Source of the DNA: Theobroma cacao
Lineage: Eukaryota; Streptophyta; Magnoliopsida; Malvales; Malvaceae
Direction: 5' to 3'
Assembly: GCF_000208745.1 (NCBI RefSeq)
Contig: NC_030854.1
Coordinates: 23,943,467-24,007,466, forward strand
Length of the DNA stretch: 64,000 nt
Position numbers and translations under genes: made by a program. The notes beneath the pieces were generated by a model. The model was not told the DNA's origin and did no database searches. It worked only from the letters and a program-made list of their open reading frames with translations. Of this stretch, positions 1-11,372 are shown one piece after another. Position 1 is the first letter of the stretch. Every line of letters starts with the position of its first letter.

Positions 1-209
1 GACAAATAATACAACAACATCTCCCAACAACCAATCACAACTTTGCTTACAATTGAAAGCCAGAATGACAACAACTTTAAACAACCAGTTGCAGCTAAGC
101 TTACAATAGAAGTGGCCAAAAACATAAAACAGGAAATCATAGTTTTCGTAGCATAAACACAATCCAATCAGAAAGGATCCATGAACCAGTAATTGTGAAG
201 GGAGAAATA

Positions 210-1601
210 TGTTGACTCTATATGTTTTTAATGATAACAAAACATTCCTCATTCATTAATGTCTAACTTTACTATTTAAATGTGCAAGATTTAATTTTAT
301 ACCCCTAACAAAGTTGTTAATTAAAGGCAAGTGAAAGAGCTTGCTAAGTTTAATGAAGAGTTAATCAATTAAGAAGGAAAGAGCAAGTAATGAACAAAAA
401 CAGAACCTTAGTAACTAATTATCAAGGGACCTTAATCAGCTAAGCAATAGCTGTGTGATAAGCTGAAGCAAAATAGAAAAATGCTAATCGGTTAAGAGGT
501 CTAGTTAATCGATTAGAGCATAAGGTCCATGTATCTTCAAGCCCCAAAAACAAGTTTGAAAATATTGTGATTGTTAAGGGGAGACAAAATAAAGAAGTTC
601 AAAATTCGAAAATCTTCTAGTCGATTAAAGCTAATTTTAATCAGTTATGGCTAAAGGAAGTAAAGCCTCAATTTGTTAAGGGAGGTGCTGACCAATTATA
701 GGAAGACTGTTGTGTAGAGAAGTGAAAACAGAAAGTTTGTAATTAGTTAGAGCTTGCTGTAACCAATTAGAGGAAGTTTATTGAAGAAAAAGAGTATAAA
801 GGCAGAGAACTTTCAATAAGTTTAAGCCTTTTGTAATTGGTTAGAGTAGAGAACACAACAACATGATAGTACAAGGTGAAAAAGTCATAATCGGTTAGAG
901 TTGCCTTTAACCGATTAGTCGAAGTTTGTCTCCCTTTCTGAATTTAAACATTAAAAGACTAAAATAACGGCTAGAAGTTCATCAGAGTTGTTCCTAACGG
1001 CTAAAAACTGTCTCCAACAAAAAAATTTGACTCCCCAAGTATAAAAGGAAGCTCCAACGGTCGAAGAAAAAAGAGAGTTAAGGAATTGAGAAGCAAAGAG
1101 CTACTTGGAGAAAAAAGCCAAATATTCTTCTAAAAAAACACTTGTCTTTCATTCCATATCCAGAAAAAGTGTTTGAGCTTGATTGTAATCTATCCAGACT
1201 TATAAAGGTACTTAGTTGTACTTCTTTTTCTTTTTTTTTTCTTGGGAAATTAGAGTGTGGGAAGCACTCTAAAGCTTGTTGTAAGGGATTAGAGCTTAGG
1301 TTAAAAGCTCACTTTATAAAAACTTGGTGGAAACTGTTAATTCCACTGGTTTAGTGAAGTTGGAGTGAAAATCCTTGATTGGGAGATCAAGGTAATGGAT
1401 GTAGGTCAAGGGGATTGAACCATTGTAGATATTCTTGCATTGTCCACTTCTCTTTACCCTTCCTTACTTGGTGTCCTTTAATTTTAACAACTTTTAGTCC
1501 TTCCCTTCATCTAGTTGATTAAGTAATCTTCAAGATCTAAAGGGTTGAGCAAAAAATTTTTAATGCTATTCACCCATTCTAGCACTTAAATGAGACCAAC
1601 A
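210..1601 (+). mobile_element. Solo LTR, Copia-like (copy 1)
   Basis: The segment begins TGTTGACTC and ends GACCAACA, the TG...CA termini of an LTR. It sits between the LINE RNase H and the LINE 3' UTR. No gag-pol or second LTR adjoins it, so it is a solo LTR. Flanking pentamers are AAATA (205-209) and AGCTA (1602-1606); copy 2 has AAATA and AGATA, so the target duplication is plausible but mutated. The interior has repeated AATCGGTTA/TAACCGATTA-type motifs and a near-3' CTATTCACCC stretch, both common in SIRE-like Copia LTRs. The short open frame at 1142-1354 is inside the LTR and is not a gene. Confidence 0.7.
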
Positions 1602-2215
1602 AGCTAACATTAGCAATAAAATCCAACATATAGGAAAATTGACGAACATTAAAAGATGGATGAAAAATACCCTTGCTTGATGACCCAACTTTGGTAAGCC
1701 TGTTAGTTAGATGATTGGATTCTCTGCTAATATGGGTGAAGGTGATCTACTTGATGTTCACTTTAAGAACCTCAATGTATTGTAAATATTCCTCATGCAC
1801 CAGGTCATAGGGCTACGATTCAAAACCTAACTAATAGCGTTCTTGGAATCACTTTCAACGATGAAAAAATAGGAAGCCCATGGTGATGAGAGGAACAAAG
1901 AAGGTCTTCTTTACTAGCAAAGAACTCAACATAGTTGGAGTCCTTTATACCTATGGGAAAGGAGAAGACTCTTTTAATGAAACCTTCATAATTTCTAACA
2001 ACACCTCCTATTCTAAGAGGGCTTAGCTTACCGAGGGTAAAACCGTTGATGTTAAGCTTATAGGAACCTAGAGAAGGCCTCTTCCATTCAGTTCTATGCT
2101 TTAACTTATACTTCCTTATTTTATAAGTGATTTTACTTGGTTCCAAAAGGAAGTGAGAAGCAAGGATATGGTTCAAAAACCACTTCCTTTTGCACCAATA
2201 AGCCAATCTCATGAG
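1602..2215 (-). pseudogene. LINE RNase H domain remnant (copy 1)
   Basis: The minus strand encodes the RNase H-like domain found at the C-terminus of plant L1 polyproteins. The recognisable parts are a start-of-domain stretch with a GGVVRNYEG-like core near 2005-2035, and a C-terminal stretch resembling FTHISKESNHLTD near 1700-1745. The frame breaks near 1830 in this copy and stays open longer in copy 2 (42882-43388). The domain would remove RNA from the RNA-DNA hybrid during target-primed reverse transcription. It is non-functional here. Confidence 0.75.
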
Positions 2216-2421
2216 AATAATGTTCAGAAGCTAATCAAAGTCAAGGTGCTTACTTAGGAAGAAAATTTCATTTCTGTTGCCACATAGACTATATGGTGAA
2301 AAAAAAAGCATTTTCCAAATGTTTGAAGGGTGCCAGTGAGGATTACCATGTTACCAAGCTGTGAAGAAGGAGGTGGCTTCACTTGGATGTACCCAATTCA
2401 GACTCTAGAGACTACAATTGT

Positions 2422-2760
2422 TCATCCAAAGCTCCTAAGAAATAAATCAAGTGAAAAAATAAGATGATTGGAGGTCTCAGGCTTAACACCACATAGGGTG
2501 CATTCAATGGCACTGGAGTCAAGAATTCCCCTTTTAAAGAGCTCATGCTTGACAAAAATTTTACCCAAAAAGACTTGCCACATAAAGACCTTGACTTTAG
2601 GAAAGACGAGTCTAGTCCACAACTGTTTCTGAACTATTTGTGATTCCCATGTGTCATGTTGGTGAATCTTGATGAATAAAGATAGAGTGTATCCACCATT
2701 AAGAGATTTTTTTCGAATAGCTTTGTCGGTGTCAAAAGGGTTCAATTGTATACTATTGAC
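2422..2760 (-). pseudogene. LINE zf-RVT (zinc-binding in reverse transcriptase) remnant (copy 1)
   Basis: An open minus-strand frame of 107 codons has the features of the zf-RVT domain that follows the reverse transcriptase in plant L1 elements: tryptophans and the KVKVFMWQVFLGKI stretch, then a CTLCG..PETSNHLIF segment that corresponds to the usual C-x2-C...H metal-binding part. It lies between the RT remnant and the RNase H remnant, as expected. A frame break after the domain removes continuity with RNase H. Confidence 0.75.
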
Positions 2761-2779
2761 AATGCCTATGAAATTATTC

Positions 2780-4984
2780 TATTGTCATCATTCTAACTAA
2801 AAGACTAAGCCTTACTTTTGATACACCATTTTCAATGATTGGCATTTTATGAGCAAAAATCAACAACCACACTTGTGTTATTGGTGGCTAATACATAGAG
2901 TTTTGGGAATTTATGGGAGAGGGGCTAATCATCAAGTCGTGGATCCATCCAAAATTAAATGTAGTGTTTATTTCCAAGAAGATAGTCGAGATTAGTGGTT
3001 ATTGTGTTATGGAAAGTGTCAAAAGGATAAAACGGGTAGACAATGTTCCTCCACAAATATGATGTTTTATCTGAGGAGGCTACTAGAAAGAGGATTTAAG
3101 GATTTATATCATTCTTAGTAGACACCACCTTTCTACATAGGTTTTAAGGTTGGTTTGCAAAGCTCCAAGGCCAATTATTGTGGAGAGATCTATTTTTAAA
3201 CCCAGAAATAATGATGCTAAAACCCCTAAATCTTTGGCTTTGGTGATGAAGGACCAATTAACATGGTGCATTTTTTTGTCTTTACATCTAGACTAGAGAA
3301 AGTGTCCCTGAATTTTCTCTAGCTTATTCCTGACTTCCATTGGAATCTTAAAAGTACAATAGATAGTATCATGAGAGGCTCTCCATAATTGACCTTATGA
3401 AGATAAGTCTTCCACCCATTAAGAGATAGTGCCTTTTCTAACCAACCAACCTTCAATGGCAGTGTTTGATAACTAGTTGCCACAGAGATGAAGAGCTAGT
3501 AACTATACCCAAAGGGAGGCCAAGGTAGCTGGTAGTAAGATTGTCGATCTTAGAATCCAAATAAGTGGCTCATGACTAAAGATCATGATGTGGGACGTTG
3601 ATGTCGAGAAAGCTACTTTTAGCAAAGTTGATTTTGAGTTCGAAAATGGCTTGAAAACCTTTGAGAATTTTTCTCACATTTTTAAGATGCTTGAAATCAG
3701 ATTGGCATAAGGCTAGTGTGAATACTCAAGCTTTCAAAAATATTTGAAGAGCTCACATTGTGGCATAAAAAGCTTAAAGATTTCACAACAATATTACAAA
3801 GCATGGGAGAGAGGGGATAACCTTGTCTTAACCTTTTGCATGTGAAATTGTGGTGTGGAGAAACCATTAAGGAGAAGTGAAATGGAAGCTGTGGATATGC
3901 AGTGATAAATCCATTCGCACCATCTATTGTTAAACCCCATAAGGTTCATTATAAAGATAAGGAAATCCCAATCAATGTAAATGAAAGCCTGTTCGAAGTT
4001 AACTTTGAAAAAATATCACTTCGTCGATTTTTCTTAATAGAGTTGATAAGTTCATTACTGATGAGAAAGTTGTCAAGAATCTGTCTTTCCTTAACAAAAC
4101 CAACTATGTCTCCCTAATGATAATACTTGTGATCATTTTAAGTCTATTTACAAGGACTTTTGCCAATATTTTATAGGCACTGCTCACCAAGCTGATGGGT
4201 CTGAGTCGGGATAAGGTTGTGGCTCCCTTAGGACTAAAGTGATGAAGGAGGAATTTATATTCCTATTGAAAACACCATTAGTGTAAAAGTGATTAAAAAA
4301 GGACATGACGTTACCTTTGATAGTTGGCCAAAATTTTTTTGTCGAAGTTAATGTTGAAGCGATCAGGGCTAGGGGATTTGTTCCCATCATAGTCGTAGAT
4401 GACATTCCATATTTTCTCTTCGAAAATTAGGATTTTCAAGGTGGCTTTCTAAAAGTCACTAATATTTGAAAATGAGTAGTAAAAGCCTTGAGTTTTAAGG
4501 TAAAGCCTTTAGCTTAAGGTGCCTTAAAGTGATTGACCTATTCAACTTGGATGTATTTTGGTTTTTCAAGATTCGAACCATTAGCTATGATTTGGCGGGT
4601 ATAATTTTTTTCATCTTCAATTGGAAACGATCAAGTGGAAAAATTTAGAATTTTGGTCACCATGTTGAGCCCATTTAAGTTTGAAGTTATTAAACCATGC
4701 TCTTTCTTCTTTTCTGTAAATATCCCATAGCTTGGAGCGTGAGTTGGCAAAGAAGGTTTTTTCCTATGTGAAAAATGGCCTTATTTCAACTTCCTTATTA
4801 ATTTTGTTGATTTCATGTTCAAGAAAAGAGATTTGGCTTGTGTCTTGGTTATAGTGGTCGAACTTTCACTTTTTTACTGCAAATTTGAAGGCTTTTTCAG
4901 CTGACTAAAGAAACGCGTTCTTATGTTGTTGCTATAGAGATATCAAGCTAGGCCACTTTAACAAGGGATAAGAATTTTTTTTTC
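2780..4984 (-). pseudogene. LINE reverse transcriptase remnant (copy 1)
   Basis: Minus-strand translations in shifting frames give L1-type RT blocks. The N-terminal block resembling PGPDGFN maps near 4330-4370. A block like the L1 motif before the catalytic core, in which an F.VNFEQAF..IDWDFL pattern leads into the LMGF..RWC.WI segment, lies at about 3895-4020. In copy 2 the QKGLRQGYPLSPMLCNI block (about 44990-45040) is in one open frame. Multiple stops and shifts throughout show a dead element. Confidence 0.7.
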
Positions 4985-5250
4985 TTCCAACTAATGAAAG
5001 AAGAGTCTGAATAATGTTGGTCTTTGTGAAGTTTTGTCAATTTCAAGACTAACAAAATTATGGTTGAAGAATGACCTTGGATGGCATTTTTGGATAATTG
5101 ATGAGCATAGTAGAAGAAGCTTACTACTTATAAGGAATCTATCCAAATGACACTTGATAAAAGAGTCCCTATAGTCAGACCATGTATACAAACCACCCAT
5201 CATTGGAAGGTATAAAAGGTGCATATCAGTGAAATGGTTCTTTTAAATGA
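4985..5250 (-). pseudogene. LINE endonuclease C-terminal remnant (copy 1)
   Basis: The frame encodes the last third of an apurinic-type endonuclease domain: a PMMGGLYTWSDYR stretch equivalent to the conserved GG.FTWS motif, then CHLDRFLIS. In this copy the SDHN motif is changed to NHNF; copy 2 keeps SDHNL. The first two thirds of the domain are absent. The upstream sequence is the ORF1 tail, so an internal deletion joined ORF1 to the endonuclease end before the block was duplicated (copy 2 has the same junction). Confidence 0.7.
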
Positions 5251-6547
5251 GTAGGCTGGACTATTGTGAGGTTGGTAAGCTTGGGTTTGAGCAAGTTTGA
5301 GCTTGGTTATGTTATGGGCTTGTAAAGATGAGTTAATAAGTATGCTATGGGTATGGGATTGAGAGTGACATAGGCTTGGTAGTTTAGTAGACCGATTTGG
5401 AATAGAATTTGTGTAATGCTTTTTTTGGCTTATGTGGGCTCGATTTTTGGTATATTTGGGTTTGGGGGTTTTGAGTGTTGGACTTTGGGTTGTCTGCATG
5501 CATATTAGGAATGGCCTAGGTTGTAGGCGAGCTACTTTCATGACTTCTAACTCATTAGATAGCCGACTCATGGCTCGATACAGTCTGACATGGGTTATCC
5601 TATCTCCCAGATTGAGTGGTATTGTTGCCTTGATCAAGTAAGGAATAAATAGTGCCAATCGTGGGTTTAAGCGTAAGGTGGTGGGTGGTTTCAAGCGAAG
5701 AAAAGGTGGTGGGGTTGTAGTGGTCATGGCAATAGTATGGTAGTGTGATATCATTTACTAGCCTTATTGTTACTGCCAAGTGACAGTTTCTTCCATTGAT
5801 CTTAGTAACAGCAATGGGTGGGATAGTGATGTATTTTTTTATCGAGAATAGGAGTTTTGAACCATTCAGTCTCTTTCTCTTTAGCGGATTATCATTCATT
5901 GAGATGAAAGAATTATATATACATATATGTATATATATATCCGACTTTCTTGAAAGTAGCGTTCGACTACAAGTTTAGGGGGAGGTTTTCAACCCTTAAC
6001 CATATGAAGTATTCTTCTGTAGCAATGTATTCTTCCTACGAAACAATTTTTGTGAACCATAAGTCAAATCATACTTTGTAGTTCTTTATATAAGCTTTTA
6101 AATCTTATCAATGGCAGAAAGTGATTAGAACAGTATTGCCTCCCATGGGTCTAATCACATATTAAAACCCTTCGGAGGAAAATATTTATTACAAGGTTCG
6201 GTGGTCAACGTAGTTGATGAAGGTACCAACAACACTTCTTTTGAGCCAATCTGAGTTTTCAACGGTTGCCTCTATGACATGGTAAGATTATGGTTGTATG
6301 TTGTTTGTGGTTTGGACTAAAGGTAGGTTGGGTTTTCCTTTAAGAACTTCTTTGTAAGTTCTTTCCTCCTTAAGGGACCTTGGGAGGGTTTTGATCGGGG
6401 GCTTGGCCTTTGGGTGGATGGTGCTACGTATTGGGTTAAGTGGCTTGCTAGTAAGAGCTATTCTCTTTCCTTCCTAGCCAATGCAGCTCTTTTCATTGAT
6501 ATGGGGAAACCATCAAGGATTGTGTCGCTCCTTTATTAGATGGTGTT
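5251..6547 (-). pseudogene. LINE ORF1 C-terminal part / linker (copy 1)
   Basis: This stretch lies between the endonuclease remnant and the solo LTR that splits ORF1. Minus-strand open frames at 5200-5754 and 5600-5899 are proline- and arginine-rich and overlap in different frames. I cannot recognise a CCHC knuckle in the decayed sequence. Position alone assigns it to ORF1. A short (TA/CA) run lies at 5915-5941. Confidence 0.45.
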
Positions 6548-9500
6548 TATAACGACCAATTCCTTGATCGCTATCGGCATCCAAGTCTTGCGGGAGAACC
6601 CGCAAAGTCTCAAACAAGCCTTATTTGAAACTCTTGTTAATACGTTATATTGATTCCATTGATCTATGTAATTGCTTTGAACCGAATAACTCTCTGTAAT
6701 ATGATTTGAACAAAAGTCGTTATAAATCGACTTAACTTTTATTCCTTATAATTGTAAAAATACAGCAAGGTTTATAATCTCTAAATGTACATTTGCATTA
6801 ACATTATTTACAAACAAATTATGCAATGAACGACCCAACCTCTAGTAGCAGAGTGACTCGGAAGAAGGTGCTATGAGATGCCTTTACCTATCTACGGTGG
6901 ACAATATGTGCTGATGAATGCACGCTATGCCGATCACTATCTGCAAAAAGGGGGTGAGTCTCACAGACTTAGTGATCATCAGCTCCGTGAGCAGGGTGTA
7001 CATGGGAAACAAGCTTAGGGCAGAACTTTTTGAATAACAAAACCAGAGTATAAAATGATAACCTTATAAAACCAAACAACAAATAAGGTGCTTGTGCCTT
7101 GTAAAAATAATTTCGTAAAAATCATAATGCAATACTTTCCTTGGCAAACAATGCCGAAATCAAAGCATAGTAAAATAAATTTCAATTATCGAAATCATTT
7201 ATTTCCTTCATAAATACAATGGTCGTATAAAAATACACACACTCCCGAACGGTGTGGCATGTAAAAATAACCGAGTATATCCACATTCATCAATTCATGA
7301 TCAACATATAAAGCACTGAAAACTTTCAATTTAAAAGGGGAGCTACAACAAAAAAATATTTCTCCACCATGCAAAAGAGTGCGAGTCCAAAAATTCTCAA
7401 GGCTCTCGAGTACGTAATCATAGATAATCAACTTGGTGGACCCTCTTCCACGTAATAACAATCCAAGATCCCCCTTATAGCAGATTCCCACAGCCATGGC
7501 AGTCTCGATGATGTTGGTCGACATCGGAGAAATCAAATGGTCGCAACCACATATATCAACTCGTGGCCTTGCCACGTATAATCACAGATCGTGGCCTAGC
7601 CACGTCTAACAGCCCGTCGGGGATCGAAAGGTTTTTTATCTAGAGCTCACTTGTGCACAAGGGTCACACTATTCTGATGTGACATTCGACCTACTCTCGA
7701 TGCTCTCGGTTTGTCAAAATCATTTTCAGAAACCAAATCAAGGTTTTCAAGAGTTATTCTTTAAATCATTTTAAAAAAAGGTTCGGCAACCTTTCAAAAT
7801 TGTTTTCCACATTAAAATGCATGGTGTAAACATTTGCATAAAGTTCGAACTAAAACCGGCTCACAAGAATTCAAATTTAAGTCATTTATCAAGTGCAATC
7901 AACTATGCACATCACATAAAGATACAGGGCATGGTTTTGATGCAAAACATTGCAAAAGGGCTTGTTTTTCGGTTTCTCAAACACTTTACATATGTGTATA
8001 TATATAGTATACACAAACAACTTCCAAATCAATTTGCATCCACAATTGCCTATCGTTTCTACCAGTTCATGCTTCTCACAAAAGTAGTGTATAAATCATA
8101 GCAAACCATGTATTCAAATCACTTGTCATTTTCTAGCAACTCATGCTTTCCACAAAGGCATTGGATAATACTATATATATACTTTGATATAGTAAGAATA
8201 TTTTAAAATTGACACCCCCTACTCACTTTTCTTGGTAGGATATTACTTCGTCAATTTAAACTCTTTGCATTTTTAATCGATCAATATCACTCGCTGTTTA
8301 ACCATTATCCTTCTTAATTTACACGCATGGCAACAATCCTTTACTTGTCAATTTCCTGGCAACACTTAAATCCAAAATACTTAGCAACTTTACAATTTAT
8401 TCTATCCCACACTTGTTGCCCACACTTAAGCTTTTATAGCCTATTCTTTATTCTCCCTTTTCATTCAAGGACTAACCATTAACTAAGTAGTTCAATTCAT
8501 GCTATAATTAGCATTCCTTCACAATTAATCTTTTGCACATATATATATAGGTATCAACTTTACCAAAGAATTCTCAAGTCTTTACGTGCATAATTTTCTA
8601 TCCTTTACTTTTTACAAAACATTACATTCCCACAACATCCAAACTCATAACTAGTACAAGCATTCTTTCTAACCATACCTAAGATAGCATAATCAATTTA
8701 CATTGTATGCTTACCTTTGGAATGGCTTGGACTTTCATGCACTTCAATATTTCCTCCAAAGCGTTTTTTCTTTATACCTTAATTTCCACCATTCAACAAT
8801 GGTTTGGTGACATGCATGCAGCTATTCTCTTTCAAACCTTGTAAATCTTTACTGTCATGAACATTTTCACACAATCACAATTCATTTCCATAACAAATCT
8901 ATAACCAAAATCAAAGTTCCACTTACCATAAATTGGTTGGACCCGTGGATCATCCATATTCTTTTCCTCTTGATCCAAAGCTTTTTCTTTCATGTTTCTT
9001 GACCACTAGGAAAAATAACTCATATCTCTCAACAAAGGATGAATTTCTGGAAGCAATGAAGCTTGATGATAGGAAAATGGCAAGAACTAAGCTCACGCAT
9101 ACTAAGAGAAAAGGAGTAGCCAAACACTTTTCTCTCAACTCTTTCTCTCCTCTCGAGTGGAAGCCTCACAAGGCTATTTCCTCTTAATTTTTCTTCGAAA
9201 TGGGGTGGATCTCTCAAGGCAAACACACTTTGTTTGCTTTCTTTTTGGTATGGGCGGACATAACAAAAAATTGGTTTGAAATGGCCTTGTAAAATTTCCC
9301 ATTTCCTTTCCATTTCTTTCATGGGCGGATTGCCCAAGGAGATAGCAACATTTCATTTCATTTCATCCCAATTCACATTTCATTTCATCTCCTTTTATTT
9401 CCACTTGTGATTCCCCCAATTTGTCCACTTTATCACCCAACAATATTTCATGCAAATTCCCTTTACCAATAGCCTTGCCACCCCATGAACCAATAAGACC

Positions 9501-10627
9501 TCATGTAATTATTCAACTCTTGAATATGATTTGGCCTCCTTCAAAACCAATAGGATTTCATGCACTTTTTAATTTATTTCTTTTATTCTTAATCCTTTCT
9601 CTACCACCATGTGTACCTAATCAAATTTCAAGCATGGCTTTCTTTCAACGAAATATTCTTTGTTCTTTTTCTCTTTGTCATCTTTCACATGGTGGGGGTC
9701 CTACATGTCCCCCAATAAGCTTTATCCTTTTTACATGTAATCATTTGCATGTTACAGTAACTTCACATGCAATTTCCATCAAGCTAAGCAATCTCACTTG
9801 CATTTCAGTTTACTTGCATCCAACTTGAATTTGATTTGGCTTTCCAAAACACAAATATGTACATCAAATATTCTCTTAATTTAAAATGGTGAAATTGCAC
9901 ACAAGTCCTCCAATTTTCTCTTTTTTACCATTTGACCCCTATAAACTTTTCATCTTTTATAATTTGGTCCTTTAAACATTTCATAAATTGCAATTTGATC
10001 TTTCAACTTGTTCATAATTACAACTTCACCCCTTTACTTTTCATTATTTGTAATTCCACCCTTCAACTTCTTATTCTTTTCAATAAGTCCTCCCATCATC
10101 CCTTTAATTCTAATTTTTTTCTATTTTTCTTCCTTTACACGTGTATAAATAAAATATCAAATTCACACTTCACCAAGGTGTCACCTTAATATTAAAATAT
10201 ATACTTACCCTCTCTTACTTTATTTAAGGAAGGCACGTAGGCCCCACTAATATCGTTTTTCTTCAAAATTCTTCCTTATTTCTTCTCTCCTACTTAGATT
10301 AGCCATATAGTCCTCCTTCATGATGAATTTCAACAACAGATAAATTTATTAATAAAATATTATTTATTTCAAAATTCTCCATTTGTCTCCTCGGGTCCCA
10401 AAGTATCTCACTTTGTCCTAATTCACTTCCAAATTACCTTTTAACTTGCTAATTCATCATCGATAAGAAATTATTATTTTATTATTATTTTTTTACATGC
10501 AAAATATTTTATTCTAGAATATTCCTTTCACCCGTCTCCATTCTTTCACACTTAATTTAGCTTTAATTAACCCTCGTCCTATCGATAAGGTCGTATTGGC
10601 TTTTTTACAAGGGTACAGGGTGTTACA
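6548..10627 (-). mobile_element. Solo LTR, Ty3/gypsy-like, 4.08 kb (copy 1)
   Basis: The segment splits LINE ORF1. On the + strand it starts TATAACGACC (TGTAACGACC in copy 2) and ends GGTGTTACA, the reverse of the TGTAACACC...GGTCGTTACA ends typical of Tekay/Del-type chromovirus LTRs, so it lies in minus orientation. The flanking pentamers are GTGTT (6543-6547) and GCGTT (10628-10632), a 5-bp target duplication with one substitution that both block copies share. No PBS, gag or pol adjoins it. All the open frames inside (for example 7195-7575, 9421-9828) are chance frames in an LTR; several recur broken in copy 2. Confidence 0.82.
7558..7610. repeat. Short hairpin repeats inside the LTR (copy 1)
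   Basis: CGTGGC-CTT-GCCACG followed by CGTGGC-CTA-GCCACG gives two adjacent perfect 6-bp stems with 3-base loops. Copy 2 has three such units at about 48718-48788, two of them with one stem mismatch. Confidence 0.7.
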
Positions 10628-10632
10628 GCGTT

Positions 10633-11040
10633 ACTCATTTCTCATGTCTCTTTATAGTGAACAAAGACGAAGGTTTTCAATGAGTCACTATACAACTTGT
10701 TGGAGATGAAAACATCTTTCACTTGGCCGAAGTAGTTGAAGGCTTCCTTGAGTCTGGTTTTGGAGACCCTTGGGCTTAGGTTTCCAATGTAGAAGGTTAG
10801 TAAGGTGGAAAGCCAATCGTTTTCATGGGAGTTGTATTAGGTATTTGGGGGATTAGTTAAAAGGTTTTGGGAGCTATAAGGGCAGTGGTCGATGGTCCGA
10901 ATGAATGAGGTAGGGGTGGGGTAAGGTAGTTCTACTGTGGGGATAGGTGTTTGGCTGGCGGTAATGGGGGTAGGGTCTTAGGCAAGAATCTTGGGTGTTT
11001 TTTTGCAGAGTGTGAAAGGCTTAACATTTAGGCAAAGAAT
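10633..11040 (-). pseudogene. LINE ORF1 N-terminus with RNA-recognition motif (copy 1)
   Basis: The minus strand between about 10790 and 10645 reads TFYIGNLSPRVSKTRLKEAF, then a stretch ending KTFVFVHY. These match RNP2 (FYIGNL) and the RNP1 position (K.FVFV.Y) of an RRM. Some plant L1 lineages carry an RRM in ORF1 instead of a plain CCHC gag-like protein. A possible ATG lies at 11027-11025, followed by a proline-rich stretch with an in-frame stop, so the head of ORF1 is broken. The solo LTR at 6548-10627 separates this part from the ORF1 tail. Confidence 0.72.
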
Positions 11041-11372
11041 AAATCCTATAAAATTGTTATTTTTAACTAATAACAAAATCAATCCTCAGCCAAAAAAAAT
11101 TATAATATTATTATTTGTATTACTTTATAAGTTACTTACATGAAATTTACGGTGAGTGAAAGTTCTCTTTCATAAAAAAGTTTAAAATAAGAAAAAAGAA
11201 GATAATGTGTACTATCTTGAGCTAATTACACTCACCATATTTATAATTCTAAATGTTATATTTTATCCTTAAACTTCTAATTTCTACATAAAAAAAGTGT
11301 TAAACTTTATATATAATTAATTTATACTTAAACCAAAAGCTAATGTAAAAGGAATTTATAATATGATGTAAT

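Larger units (their letters stand above)
1..11045 (-). mobile_element. L1-type LINE, copy 1, interrupted by two solo LTRs
   Basis: The minus strand shows the plant L1 order when read from high to low coordinates: an ORF1 N-terminal RNA-recognition motif, an ORF1 tail, an endonuclease C-terminus, reverse transcriptase, a zf-RVT zinc-binding segment, RNase H, then 3' UTR at 1-209. All reading frames are broken. The two interruptions are 6548-10627 and 210-1601. Most of the endonuclease N-terminus is missing: the ORF1 tail runs directly into the last third of the domain near 5240. The 3' end is off the left edge; in copy 2 it ends in an A-rich tail at about 40962-40974. The 5' end is not sharply defined; I put it near 11045. 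No convincing LINE target duplication was found. Confidence 0.85.

Noticed and set aside
9421..9828. 135-codon open frame
   Set aside because: It lies inside the 4.1-kb solo LTR, is low-complexity and hydrophobic, has no domain, and its counterpart in copy 2 diverges at the end.
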